Assembly: GCF_003234815.2 (NCBI RefSeq)
Contig: NZ_CP126279.1
Span: 496,001 to 560,000, forward strand
Origin: Curtobacterium sp. MCBD17_035
GTDB taxonomy: Bacteria; Actinomycetota; Actinomycetes; Actinomycetales; Microbacteriaceae
DNA: 64,000 nucleotides
Direction: 5' to 3'
The notes below the pieces were generated by a model. That model made no database searches. It was given only the letters and a program-made list of their open reading frames with translations, and was not told where the DNA came from. A program made the position numbers and the translations under genes. This document shows, in pieces, positions 50,600 to 59,472 of this stretch; within the stretch, counting starts at the first letter, position 1, and each line of letters opens with the position of its first letter.

Positions 50600-51594
50600 G
50601 CTCGAACGGGGGGAAGGGGCGTCTGGGCTTCGCGGTGTCGCGACAGGCGCTGGTCTGGCTGGCCGCCGTGGTCGTGGTGCTCGTCGTGGTCGACGTGCTC
50701 CTGGTGACCGTGGCGCTCGGGCGGACCGCCCCCGGCGACAACGGTCGGGCCGCGCCGATCCCGACGTTCAGCAGCGTCCCGACCGCCACCCCGACGGCGA
50801 CCCCCACCGCTCGCCCGTCCGCCTCCGCCAGCGCGACCGCCACCCCGACCCCGTCGGCCACCGGAACCCCGGCCGCCGCTGGTGGCGGGCAGCGCCGGTT
50901 CCTCTCCGCCGTCAGCGCCTCGGAGCTCTGGCGTGCCACGTCCGGGTCCTGCACCGGCGGGGACGCCGTCGTCGAGCGGTCGACCGACGGCGGGGCGACG
51001 TGGAAGCCCACCGCGACCGGCCAGTACGACGTCCACACCGTCGCCGGGATCGTGGCCGGCAGCGTCAAGACGAGCATCGTCGCCGGCACCGGCGCCGACT
51101 GCACCGAGACCGAGCTGTCGTCGTACACCGACGGTGCGTACTGGGCCGCGGACAGCGCCGCGTTGGTTTCCGACTACGTCACCAGCGACTCGCGCATCCA
51201 CCTGTCGTCCGGCACGGCGCCCTCGCCATGTGCGGCACCGACGCAGATCCTGACCACCGGCTCCACCACCGCGGTCGTCTGCCCCGGGGTCCTCGCCGTC
51301 CGGCAGTCCGCCGCCGACGACTGGGTGCAGGTGCCCGTCTCCGGACTCGTGGCGGCCACCGACACCGGCAGTGGGTTCACGCTCGCCCGGACCGGCCGCT
51401 CGACGTGCGACGGTGTCGAGGTCGACACGCTCACGACCGCCGCGGCGGTGGCGGCATCGAAGCCGACCCACGTCGGTTGCGCGCCCGCGACGACCACGAG
51501 TGGGGCCGTGGCGATCGTGCAGACCGATGACCGGGTCGCCGTGTGGAGCGGGTCGCAGGTGCTCACGTCGACCGACGGGGGCACGACGTGGTGA
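50596..51594 (+). CDS. Membrane-anchored Asp-box (BNR) beta-propeller-like protein
   Basis: 332 residues: one N-terminal membrane helix (about 17-42), a Pro/Ala/Thr/Ser-rich linker (about 50-98), then an extracytoplasmic domain. Asp-box motifs STDGGATW and, as the last eight residues, STDGGTTW mark a beta-propeller of the sialidase/photosystem-assembly type. Four to six cysteines could form disulfides. No catalytic sialidase residues are evident. Coupled to the phosphatase gene by ATGA, it may be a surface component or polymer-binding partner of the exopolysaccharide system. Confidence 0.68.
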   Translation: MSSNGGKGRLGFAVSRQALVWLAAVVVVLVVVDVLLVTVALGRTAPGDNGRAAPIPTFSSVPTATPTATPTARPSASASATATPTPSATGTPAAAGGGQRRFLSAVSASELWRATSGSCTGGDAVVERSTDGGATWKPTATGQYDVHTVAGIVAGSVKTSIVAGTGADCTETELSSYTDGAYWAADSAALVSDYVTSDSRIHLSSGTAPSPCAAPTQILTTGSTTAVVCPGVLAVRQSAADDWVQVPVSGLVAATDTGSGFTLARTGRSTCDGVEVDTLTTAAAVAASKPTHVGCAPATTTSGAVAIVQTDDRVAVWSGSQVLTSTDGGTTW

Positions 51595-51613
51595 CCGGGA
51601 CGCGGCGGCGACC

Positions 51614-53080
51614 ATGACCGCGGAACGCGGGACGACCCTCCAGACCGACGCGTCGACGTTGGGGTGGAGCCGCGCGTTCGCGCGTCGCCTCGTGATCACG
51701 GACGTCCTCATCCTGGCCTGGGTCGTGTTCGGCGTGCAGATCGCGTGGCTCGGCCTGCGTTCGAACCTCGTGTCGAACGAGAACGACCTGAAGCTGAGCT
51801 ACACCGGGATCTCGGTGTTCGTGATCGTGGTGTGGACGATCGCGCTCGGCATCTACGACACCCGGGGCGACCGCGTGATCGGCGTCGGCAGCACCGAGTA
51901 CCGCCTGGTGGCGGACTCGAGCATCCGCGTGTTCGGGCTGTTCGCGATCGCCGCGTTCCTGCTGCACTTGGAGCTCGCCCGCGGTTACGTGCTCATCGCG
52001 TTCCCCATCGGGATCCTCGTGCTCCTGTTCTCGCGGTGGATGTGGCGGCAGTGGCTCATCCTGCAGCGCAAGCAGGGGCGGTACTCCGCCGGTGTGCTGC
52101 TCGTGGGATCGCCCGCCAGCGTCCGGCACATCGCCGGGCAGCTCGAGCGCCAGCCCGCCGCCGGCTACCGCGTGCTCGGAGCGGCCGTGTCCACCGGACT
52201 CGTCGGCGTCCTGCCGGGCACCGAGCTGCAGTCCTACGGCGGCTTCGACGACCTGCAGCACGCCCTCGACGCGACGCACGCGGACACCGTCGTGATCACC
52301 AGCGCGGACGACCTGCCGCCCGAGCGCGTCCGCGAGCTGAGCTGGGCGCTCGAGCCCGGCCAGCAGCACCTGGTCGTCGCGCCGAGTCTGACCGACATCG
52401 GCGGCCCCCGCATCCACACCCGCCCCGTGCAGGGGCTGCCCCTGATCCACGTCGAGACGCCCACGTACTCGGGCCGCAAGCTCTACACCAAGCGGGTCTT
52501 CGACCTGGTGATCACCGGCACGCTCGTCATCGTGCTGTCGCCCGTGTTCCTGCTGCTCGCGATCGCCGTCAAGGCGACATCGCCCGGCCCGGTGCTGTTC
52601 CTGCAGGAGCGCGTCGGCCTCAACGGCTCGACGTTCCGGATGATCAAGTTTCGGTCCATGGTCGTCGACGCCGAGAGCCGGATCCAGGAGGTCAGCAAGC
52701 TCGACCGCGCCGAGGGCAACGACGTGCTGTTCAAGATGCGGAATGACCCGCGGGTGACCCGTGTCGGCGCGTTCATGCGGCGGTTCAGCCTCGATGAGCT
52801 GCCGCAGCTGATCAACGTCCTGACTGGGAGCATGTCGCTCGTCGGACCGCGCCCTCCCCTTCGACGTGAAGTAGACCGCTACGATCCCCACGTGCACCGC
52901 CGATTCCTGGTGAAGCCGGGTCTTACCGGCTTGTGGCAGGTGAGCGGCAGGTCTGATCTGTCTTGGGCTGACTCCGTTCGCCTCGATCTCTACTACGTCG
53001 AGAACTGGTCGACCACCGGCGACCTCGTGATTCTGTGGCGCACGTTCCGCGCAGTGATCGCCACGAGGGGGGCGTATTGA
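51614..53080 (+). CDS. Polyprenyl-phosphate sugar-1-phosphate transferase (initiating glycosyltransferase)
   Basis: Starts repeat-unit synthesis by moving a sugar phosphate onto undecaprenyl phosphate at the membrane. The 488 residues have four N-terminal helices (about 25-150), a Rossmann-like CoA-binding-type domain and a fifth helix at about 300-325. The catalytic domain holds KRVFDLVITG, SPGPVLFLQERVG, FRMIKFRSM, RRFSLDELPQLINVL and GLTGLWQVSGRS, of the WcaJ/ExoY type. It starts at ATG 51614. The last 200 bases begin a region with more A/T-ending codons. Confidence 0.94.
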   Translation: MTAERGTTLQTDASTLGWSRAFARRLVITDVLILAWVVFGVQIAWLGLRSNLVSNENDLKLSYTGISVFVIVVWTIALGIYDTRGDRVIGVGSTEYRLVADSSIRVFGLFAIAAFLLHLELARGYVLIAFPIGILVLLFSRWMWRQWLILQRKQGRYSAGVLLVGSPASVRHIAGQLERQPAAGYRVLGAAVSTGLVGVLPGTELQSYGGFDDLQHALDATHADTVVITSADDLPPERVRELSWALEPGQQHLVVAPSLTDIGGPRIHTRPVQGLPLIHVETPTYSGRKLYTKRVFDLVITGTLVIVLSPVFLLLAIAVKATSPGPVLFLQERVGLNGSTFRMIKFRSMVVDAESRIQEVSKLDRAEGNDVLFKMRNDPRVTRVGAFMRRFSLDELPQLINVLTGSMSLVGPRPPLRREVDRYDPHVHRRFLVKPGLTGLWQVSGRSDLSWADSVRLDLYYVENWSTTGDLVILWRTFRAVIATRGAY

Positions 53081-53307
53081 CCGGAGGTGGAATTGCGACA
53101 CGGATGGTCTCGTGCGCGCGCTGTGGAGGAGCAATCCGAGATCTCGCCGTGTCCAGACGATCACAGTTCGGCGACCGCGTCGATCCGGGCCCGACGAGGA
53201 GCCGAGTCCTTCGATGCCCCGGAGCGACTGCGGAGACTCGCTTGGTTGCCACGGGCTCTCCTCGCGGAAAAGAAGGCCTGGCGTCACCAGGTGATACGGC
53301 CGAGTGA
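53077..53307 (+). CDS. Possible small ORF (76 aa) bridging two genes
   Basis: An open frame whose TTG (53077) overlaps the previous stop (TTGA) and whose TGA (53305-53307) overlaps the GTG of the next gene, the 4-base coupling seen throughout this locus. It contains a CARC pair (RMVSCARCGGAIRD) and a second CPGA. Another frame (from GTG 53087, with GGAGG nearby) is also open, so this may be chance in a degraded spacer. Confidence 0.25.
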   Translation: MTGGGIATRMVSCARCGGAIRDLAVSRRSQFGDRVDPGPTRSRVLRCPGATAETRLVATGSPRGKEGLASPGDTAE

Positions 53308-54392
53308 TGGTGCAGGCAGCAGGTGCGAGTGAAGCGGGAGAAGTCCCCGTGGTCGTAATCGTCGAGCAGAACCGGACGGGACACCGGTCGTACTACGTCC
53401 GACTGCTCGCGGAAGCAGCGATCGCCAGGGGTGAGCAGGTCGTGGTCGTGACCTCGGCCGACGAGTCGATGGGCATCCGAGCGGACGACCTACCCGAGCA
53501 GGTGCGAATCGAGCATGCGGAGTTCTTCGACCCCGCGCACATCGCGCGCATGAGTCGCCGAGCAGCGGCGCAGCACGTAGTTGTGCCCGACGGCGACCGC
53601 TTCGCAATAGCTCTTGCCCGCGCGGGCAAATGGCAGAGCACGGCATCGATCACGGTCTTGGTGATGCGTGAGACGGCGCAGCCGGCCCCGCTGCCGTTCG
53701 TCCAGCTACTCAAGACCGCACTCAGGAGACGATTCTTCCGGCGAGCGGCACGCATCTCGGGGGTTCGGATCGGTGTCTTGAAATCTGCGGGTTGGGCAGG
53801 CCGGTCCGACTTCGTTCCAGTTGTCGACCCCGTGACGCTGATCGCTTCGCGGGAGGATGCGCAGCACCTACGCGACCAACTCGAGCTCAGCTCCGACCGC
53901 TACTGGTTTGCCGTGCTCGGGGCGGTGTCTGCCCGCAAGAACATCGGGCTCATCGGTGAGGCGCTCGAACGGGGGCTCGGAACACCAGTCGGGCTGCTGA
54001 TCGCAGGCCGACTCGACGAGGACGTCCGGTCTCACGTGGAGGAGCTCGAACGGAGATCGCGCGGCTGGACCGATCCGGTGATCGTTGTCGACCGTCTCCT
54101 TTCGGATCGCGATCTCGACGCCGCCGTGCTGGCCGTCGACGCGCTCATCCTGGCACACTCGAACGAGGGCCCCAGTGGTTTGCTCGGGAAGGCAGCGGCG
54201 GCTGGCACGCGGGTCATCGCCGCTGGAGCGCAGAGTCTGCGCGTCGATCTGGCTGCGCTCGGGGATCTCGGCGAGTGGGTTCCGCTCAGCCCGGATCACC
54301 TCGAAGCTGCCATGCGCCGCGCGATCGATCTGCCCGCGCCGATGCCGGCACTCGCCCCTACCGTCGCGGGTTTCGCGGAGGCGTTGCTGTGA
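53304..54392 (+). CDS. Glycosyltransferase family 4-like protein
   Basis: Cytosolic glycosyltransferase for the exopolysaccharide repeat unit, 362 residues from GTG 53304. A second GTG at 53349 has a better ribosome site (GGGAGAAG) and would begin directly at the first strand (VVVIVEQNRTGHRSYYVRLL). It has GT-B features: nucleotide-sugar half AVLGAVSARKNIGLI, IAGRLDEDVR and SNEGPSGLLGKAAAAGTRV in place of the usual E-x7-E. The acceptor and donor are unknown. It overlaps the flippase by GTGA. Confidence 0.75.
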   Translation: MMVQAAGASEAGEVPVVVIVEQNRTGHRSYYVRLLAEAAIARGEQVVVVTSADESMGIRADDLPEQVRIEHAEFFDPAHIARMSRRAAAQHVVVPDGDRFAIALARAGKWQSTASITVLVMRETAQPAPLPFVQLLKTALRRRFFRRAARISGVRIGVLKSAGWAGRSDFVPVVDPVTLIASREDAQHLRDQLELSSDRYWFAVLGAVSARKNIGLIGEALERGLGTPVGLLIAGRLDEDVRSHVEELERRSRGWTDPVIVVDRLLSDRDLDAAVLAVDALILAHSNEGPSGLLGKAAAAGTRVIAAGAQSLRVDLAALGDLGEWVPLSPDHLEAAMRRAIDLPAPMPALAPTVAGFAEALL

Positions 54393-55648
54393 ATACGTCA
54401 ACTCAGCCGATGCGAGAGCCAGGACTCGGCAAGCAGGCGTTGTGGCTCGCCGGCGCGAGCGGTGCCGCGCAGGTTCTGGTTGCGCTCCTCTACCTGTTCG
54501 CCGCTCGCGGGTCAGAGCCGCACCAACTGGGTCTCATCGTCTCTGCAATCGGTCTCGCGACGTCCGCGGCTGGCTTCATCGACTTCGGGACGAATTCGCA
54601 CTGGTTGCGAGAGGTCGCCAGCGGTCGGCTTCCATGGCGTGTCTTCGAACGCCGTCTCGCCACCAAACTCGTGGTGAGCCTGGCGCTGTCGGCTGTGTGG
54701 CTCGTCGTCGTGCTGCTCGTGGCACCAACCAGTGAGCTGTGGGTTGCCGGCCCTGTAACCATCGCTCTCCTGGCGAATCAGACGTTGCAGGTTCCTCTCC
54801 GTGCAGCGGCACGAGGCGACCTCGCGGCGCTTGTCGTGCTCGCCGATCGTCTGGGAGCGGGGGTGGCCTTCGCCGTGCTGATCGTTGTGCGCGTGCCACC
54901 CGTTGGCGCACTGTGGATTGCTCTGACACTTGGCTCACTTGGTGCAGCCGTGCTCGCGTGGGCCATTGCTCCACCTGCTCACCGACCGCGCCTGTTCGTC
55001 CGCGCGCTGGCCAACCCCTGGGAGGGATCGAGGTACTTCGGCCTTGCTGTGGTGGCGAACAGCGCTCAGGCGCTGGACCTCACCGTTCTCACCGGAGTTG
55101 CGGGTCCGACCGCTACGGGCGTCTATGGTGCGGTCAACCGTTGGACACAGCCCATGGCGCTGTTGGCGAGCGCTTTTGCGTCGGCCTCGGCGCCGTACGC
55201 AGCCCGCTCGCGGGACGTGTTCGACGCCTGGCGCCACCTCCGACGGGGCCTGTGGATGCCGTTGACCGCGATCGGTCTGTCGGTCGTCGTGTTCGCGCTG
55301 GCTCCGTGGGTGGTGGACTTCCTACTCGGAGCGGCATACCGCAACTCGGCCGCAGCGCTGCAGCTCCTCGCGCTGGCGGTGATCCCATCGATCATTTGTC
55401 AGCCGGTGACCGTAGCTCTGCAGGCGCTGGGGCGAGACCGATTCGTCGCGTTCGCCATGGTCGCGACCGCGCTTGTCCAGCTCGTCCTCGTCGTGGTCCT
55501 CGGACGGGCTTCAGGAGCCCTCGGTGCGGCCCAGGCTTCGTTGATCGTGCAAATGGTGCTGATCCTCGCGCTGGCCGGTGGCGTCCTGCATGAGGTCGGC
55601 AAGGCTCGTCGAAACGCCGTTGATCCGGCGTCACGGAGTGCAGGGTGA
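54389..55648 (+). CDS. Oligosaccharide flippase (Wzx-like, MOP superfamily)
   Basis: Membrane protein of 419 residues with about twelve helices, predicted to flip lipid-linked repeat units to the outer face. The N-terminal GKQALWLAGASGAAQVLVALLYLF and the conserved FIDFGTNSHWLREVA are typical of Wzx flippases. GTG 54389 overlaps the previous stop by 4 bases. Codon use is more AT-tolerant than in the first half of the window. Confidence 0.87.
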   Translation: MNTSTQPMREPGLGKQALWLAGASGAAQVLVALLYLFAARGSEPHQLGLIVSAIGLATSAAGFIDFGTNSHWLREVASGRLPWRVFERRLATKLVVSLALSAVWLVVVLLVAPTSELWVAGPVTIALLANQTLQVPLRAAARGDLAALVVLADRLGAGVAFAVLIVVRVPPVGALWIALTLGSLGAAVLAWAIAPPAHRPRLFVRALANPWEGSRYFGLAVVANSAQALDLTVLTGVAGPTATGVYGAVNRWTQPMALLASAFASASAPYAARSRDVFDAWRHLRRGLWMPLTAIGLSVVVFALAPWVVDFLLGAAYRNSAAALQLLALAVIPSIICQPVTVALQALGRDRFVAFAMVATALVQLVLVVVLGRASGALGAAQASLIVQMVLILALAGGVLHEVGKARRNAVDPASRSAG

Positions 55649-56394
55649 ACGCGACGTCAATGGTGTTGCTGACCGCGACGGTGCATCCCAATGTGAGCGA
55701 TGGCATCCACGTGGTCGATCCGGAGATCCGGTTGGCGCAGTATCGGACTGCGATAGCGGATTGGGAGAGTTGGTCGTCGCGGCTCGGCTTTCGACTCGCT
55801 CTTGTGGAGACGAGCGGAGCTCCGGCGGATCGTCTCCTGTCGGAAGTTCCGCCCGCCGGACGTCCTGCCATCGACGTCGTGCACTACGCGCCGTCCTCGG
55901 AGGAGGTTACGGCCGGAAAGGGGCGGATCGAATCGGCCGCTGTCATCCACGCCATCTCCGCGCTCGTCGCGGACGATGCCTTGACGGTGTTCAAGTGCAC
56001 CGGACGACTCCGCATAGCGAACCCGCAAGCGGTGATCAGCGCGGTCGGCGCCGCTTCAGTACGCCTTCGGATGACGCTCGACCGGACTTTCGCTGACACC
56101 CGGCTCATTGGTGCCGCTGCCCATGTGTGGCGTGACGTGCTCCTAAAGGACCGTGAGGTGCTCGACGACACCGGTGGGATCTACCTCGAGCATCTCGTCG
56201 CCGCCGAGGTGGCACGCGCGTCAGCGTTGTCGCAGATCGCAATCGAGCGCTTCCCATCACGACCGCTGTTCATCGGACTGTCCGGAAGCACCGGACGCAC
56301 CTACGTAGGTCGACGCTTTCCAGCGCTGGGGGCGCGTCTAATCGGTGGGTCGGAGCGCCTTCTGGGGTCGTTGGCCGCGCGGAAGCAGGTGTGA
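55645..56394 (+). CDS. Uncharacterised exopolysaccharide-locus protein (glycosyltransferase-like)
   Basis: A 249-residue soluble protein, coupled to the flippase gene by GTGA. LLTATVHPN, DPEIRLAQYRTAIADW, SSEEVTAGKGRIESAA and VFKCTGRLRI recall an uncharacterised group of about 220-260-residue proteins in capsule loci with 'GKG..E' and 'K.TGR' motifs; this is recall, not a search. A transferase acting on lipid-linked sugars is plausible. Its last 57 bases overlap the 3' end of the convergent polymerase gene. Confidence 0.6.
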   Translation: MNATSMVLLTATVHPNVSDGIHVVDPEIRLAQYRTAIADWESWSSRLGFRLALVETSGAPADRLLSEVPPAGRPAIDVVHYAPSSEEVTAGKGRIESAAVIHAISALVADDALTVFKCTGRLRIANPQAVISAVGAASVRLRMTLDRTFADTRLIGAAAHVWRDVLLKDREVLDDTGGIYLEHLVAAEVARASALSQIAIERFPSRPLFIGLSGSTGRTYVGRRFPALGARLIGGSERLLGSLAARKQV

Positions 56395-57843
56395 AGCGCC
56401 GCCTTGAGGAAATCGGCTTTTTCCCGGGCTCACGATCTGGGCGAAGCGACTCGCGTCACTTGCGAACTCAGCGGAGGCCACTTCGCCGAGCTGTGCGCGC
56501 TCAGCGCGGATGGCGCTACCCACGAGGATGAACGCGAGGCACATGGTGACCGAGAAGCCCTTGTCCTCGGTCGGGACCCCGAGGGGCAGGATCCCGATCA
56601 GGATGAAGAGTGCTCCCCGGACAGCGGTCTGTTCGACGACCGGCTTGACTCCGACACTGCGTCGAAGGAGGGCACAGTAGATGAGGACCAACGTGCCGAG
56701 GAGCGCCATACAACCGAGCAGGCCGAACTTCGCGAGGTAGGTCAGGGGTGTGTCGAGCTGGAAGGCAGTACCGGGTCCGCCCGTGCTCGGGTCGGGGAAC
56801 GTCGCACCGAATCCCTGCCCGAGGAGCAGATGCGAGTGCCAGATCGTCGCAGCGTACTCATACGCCCGGGTGCGTACGGCCCCCGACTGGTCCGAGGCGA
56901 ATCCGTTCTGAAGTGTCGTGACGATGCTGCGCAGTCTGGTCTCGACGAACGTTTGCGAGGAAAAGAGCGCGCCTGCCACGGGTAGGGCGAGCAACGATCC
57001 CGCTGCAGTGACGGCTATGGCCATCACCGCTTTGGGCAGTGGCACTGCGTGACTCGAACGCTTCCCGATGACGCCCACGAGCACCAGGATGTAGACGACG
57101 CCGGTACGTGTGCCCGTGACGAGGACCGACAGGAGAAGGGCGATGCCCAGCGCGAGCCACCAGATGCGGATGCCGCGGCCTACGAGCGCGAGCGCGAAGG
57201 CGAGTCCGACGGCGAGAGTCAGGCCAGCCAGCGACGAGAGCAGAGACGACCCGGAATTGCTATCTCCGGATCCGAAGCCTCGCGCCTGGATCCAGCGCGA
57301 CGCAAAGCCGAAGGCCGCGATTAGCCCCAGTCCCACGGTCATGAACCGTGCAGCATAACGAGTTACTGATGACGCCGCTTCGGCCCCGATCACAACCCCG
57401 GCACTGATCAGCAGGTAGGTAGCGGCGTCGCGCAGCCAATTCGTTACAGGGATGCCCCTGACCGCGACGGAGTACGGCAACGTCACCATGATCATCCAGC
57501 CGAGGAACCCGAGGGCGGCAAGGACGCCGACGCGGAAGGTCTGGAGACCGCCATCTCGGAGTACGGGGCGGAGACGGACGAGACTCACAATGAATGCGAA
57601 TGCGACCCCGACGAAGTAGACGAGCTTCGACGCACTGATACCGTCACTCGTCTGGAACACGATGAAGGCGCCCAGCATGAAGAACGCGGCGCGAGCCCAT
57701 GGGTAGCGCAGCATCAGCCACACCGCGACGACGCCCGGGACCGCAGCGAGGGCGAGAGGGGCGGTCAGGGCCAATGCAACGAGCACGGCCGTCGCGAGCG
57801 ATGCCAGAGCGATGACGCCCCCACTGATGCCTGTTCCCCTCAC
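56338..57843 (-). CDS. O-antigen ligase/polymerase-like membrane protein (Wzy candidate)
   Basis: 501-residue membrane protein with about twelve helices and a large loop between late helices (FVETRLRSIVTTLQNG followed by RTRAYEYAATIWHSHLLLGQGFGATF). This is the hallmark of the Wzy_C/O-antigen ligase family, which polymerises or ligates repeat units outside the membrane. GTG 57843 is chosen over GTG 57876 because TACGCT ends exactly 6 bases before it, a leaderless layout. It is antisense to the surrounding genes and overlaps the previous gene tail-to-tail by 57 bases. Confidence 0.8.
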   Translation of the reverse strand: MRGTGISGGVIALASLATAVLVALALTAPLALAAVPGVVAVWLMLRYPWARAAFFMLGAFIVFQTSDGISASKLVYFVGVAFAFIVSLVRLRPVLRDGGLQTFRVGVLAALGFLGWMIMVTLPYSVAVRGIPVTNWLRDAATYLLISAGVVIGAEAASSVTRYAARFMTVGLGLIAAFGFASRWIQARGFGSGDSNSGSSLLSSLAGLTLAVGLAFALALVGRGIRIWWLALGIALLLSVLVTGTRTGVVYILVLVGVIGKRSSHAVPLPKAVMAIAVTAAGSLLALPVAGALFSSQTFVETRLRSIVTTLQNGFASDQSGAVRTRAYEYAATIWHSHLLLGQGFGATFPDPSTGGPGTAFQLDTPLTYLAKFGLLGCMALLGTLVLIYCALLRRSVGVKPVVEQTAVRGALFILIGILPLGVPTEDKGFSVTMCLAFILVGSAIRAERAQLGEVASAEFASDASRFAQIVSPGKSRFPQGGASHLLPRGQRPQKALRPTD

Positions 57844-57849
57844 GTGCAG

Positions 57850-57855
57850 AGCGTA
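57850..57855 (-). promoter_or_regulatory. Candidate -10 box of a leaderless promoter
   Basis: TACGCT on the minus strand ends 6 bases before the GTG at 57843. Confidence 0.5.
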
Positions 57856-57926
57856 GCGCGCCCGTTGCGCTCCCACTCGTCGCCGACGCCGTGAGTCAAG
57901 CGGCGACGGGTCGTTGTATGGTCAAC

Positions 57927-57932
57927 TACGGT
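57927..57932 (+). promoter_or_regulatory. Candidate -10 box for the divergent glycosyltransferase unit
   Basis: TACGGT lies 36 bases before the ATG at 57969. I see no clear -35 box. Confidence 0.3.
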
Positions 57933-57968
57933 GTAGCGCAGGCTGGAAAGCCGCAGTCGGGGGTGTCC

Positions 57969-58193
57969 ATGATGCGGGGCCAGGCGAGCGACATCTTCCG
58001 CGCGAGGGCGAGCACCGCGGCTAGCGATGCTGCAGCGACGCTCGTGGTTGTGATTTCCTCCTTGCTCGCGGGCACTCAAGCTAGGGCCTCCGCGGTCCGA
58101 TTACCGGACGCAGCGGAAACTCGGTGCCGACCCTTGCGTCCGATCCTCCGAGGTCACAGCGAAGCTGTCCCCGCTATGGCGGGGGCCCGTTGA
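57969..58193 (+). CDS. Possible small ORF (74 aa) coupled to the glycosyltransferase
   Basis: Starts at ATG 57969 after GGGGGTG. A hydrophobic stretch (AATLVVVISSLLAGTQARASA) ends in an ASA-like cleavage site, then a basic/acidic tail. Its TGA overlaps the TTG start of the next gene (TTGA, 58190-58193). Composition is otherwise unremarkable; it could equally be an untranslated leader. Confidence 0.3.
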   Translation: MMRGQASDIFRARASTAASDAAATLVVVISSLLAGTQARASAVRLPDAAETRCRPLRPILRGHSEAVPAMAGAR

Positions 58194-59413
58194 ACGAGGC
58201 GCCTCCGAAGCGTTTGGGTTCGTGGACCCTCGCTCTGCCCTATCCAGAGGGAGCTGCGGTCGAGCTCGCCCGGGCACTTGCGGTCCGAGGGCGTCTCCAC
58301 GCGCTCTACGCGCCCTCGCGTGCTCCCGCCCGCTCGATCGCCAACGTCCTTGATGGGTTCGGAGGCTCAGCGGTGAGCGCGCGTCTCCGACGAGGTGCGC
58401 ACGATCTCGCGCAGCTCGTAGAGATTGCCCCGGAACTCGAACTGCTCCGGCTGGTCCGGCGCCCCGCGATCCTGCGCCGCCTCGTACCTGACCTCACCTC
58501 TTGGAGCAAGGCTCGGTTCGACTCAGCGGTCGCGAAGAACGCGGAGTCGGATGCAGTAGTGCTCGGCATGCCCTCCGCGTGTCTGGAGCTCTTCGGGCGG
58601 TCCCATGGACTCCGAGTCTTCCATCAGGTCGACGGACATCCCGCGGTCCGGAACCAGGCGCTACTCGAGCACTACGGCGCGGCCGCCGCTGGCGAGGTCG
58701 TTCCAGCCCGCGATGTGGATCGGATCAACCGCGAGATGGATCGTGCCGACGCTGTCCTGACCCCTTCTGATGTGGTGGCGGCGGGAAACGTTATCCAGGG
58801 GGTCGACCCCGCCAAGCTCATCGTCGAGCCCTATGGAGTAGACCTCACCTCGTTCCGACCTGCAGGGCCTCCGACCTCGCGGCAGCGGCGGTCTCGGCGG
58901 CGGTTGCTGTTCCTCGGACAGATCAGCTACCGAAAGGGCATACCCACACTCCTGGCCGCGGCCGTCGGGGAGGACTTCGAGCTGAAGCTCGTCGGTCCGG
59001 TGGTGGAACCCCACCTGCTACGGGACCTCCCGCAGAACGTGACGCATACGGCCGCCTTGCCAGCTGAGCGGCTCGGGGCGCTGTTCGACCAGGTCGATGC
59101 GCTGGTCCTGCCGAGCGTCGAGGACGCCTTCGGCCTGGTCGTTCCAGAGGCGCTCGCCGCTGGTCTACCTGTCATCGCATCGACCGCCGTCGGCGCAGCG
59201 TCGGTGATCGGTGCCGGGCAGGGAACTGTTGTCCCAGCGGGCGACGCGCAGGCCCTCCGCGCAGCGATGCAGGCGGTCGTGGTCGTGTCCGCAGAGGACC
59301 GCCATCGCGTGTCGGATCTCGCCCGGGCTGCTCGCAGCACCCGGTCGTGGCAGGACTACTCCGACAGCGTCATCAAGCGCGTCGACGCCCGCATCGAGGG
59401 AGAGCAAGTGTGA
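58190..59413 (+). CDS. Glycosyltransferase family 4
   Basis: GT-B glycosyltransferase of 407 residues. It starts at TTG 58190 in a 4-base overlap with the possible small ORF; GTG 58124 in frame is the alternative. The N-half WTLALPYPEGAAVELARALA and the C-half LLFLGQISYRKGIPTLLAAA are recognisable. The donor-binding SVEDAFGLVVPEALAAGLPVIAS has the E-x7-E motif. It should add a sugar to the lipid-linked repeat unit in the cytosol. Confidence 0.88.
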   Translation: MNEAPPKRLGSWTLALPYPEGAAVELARALAVRGRLHALYAPSRAPARSIANVLDGFGGSAVSARLRRGAHDLAQLVEIAPELELLRLVRRPAILRRLVPDLTSWSKARFDSAVAKNAESDAVVLGMPSACLELFGRSHGLRVFHQVDGHPAVRNQALLEHYGAAAAGEVVPARDVDRINREMDRADAVLTPSDVVAAGNVIQGVDPAKLIVEPYGVDLTSFRPAGPPTSRQRRSRRRLLFLGQISYRKGIPTLLAAAVGEDFELKLVGPVVEPHLLRDLPQNVTHTAALPAERLGALFDQVDALVLPSVEDAFGLVVPEALAAGLPVIASTAVGAASVIGAGQGTVVPAGDAQALRAAMQAVVVVSAEDRHRVSDLARAARSTRSWQDYSDSVIKRVDARIEGEQV

Positions 59414-59437
59414 CAGGAATAGGGCTGACCAGACGAC

Positions 59438-59465
59438 TTGTCGCGGATTGACCGTGCCCTACACT
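59438..59465 (+). promoter_or_regulatory. Promoter of the acyltransferase gene (TTGTCG-16-TACACT)
   Basis: TTGTCG (59438-59443) and TACACT (59460-59465) are 16 bases apart, and TACACT ends 7 bases before the ATG at 59473, indicating a leaderless transcript with a recognisable -35. Confidence 0.55.
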
Positions 59466-59472
59466 CCGTGAC

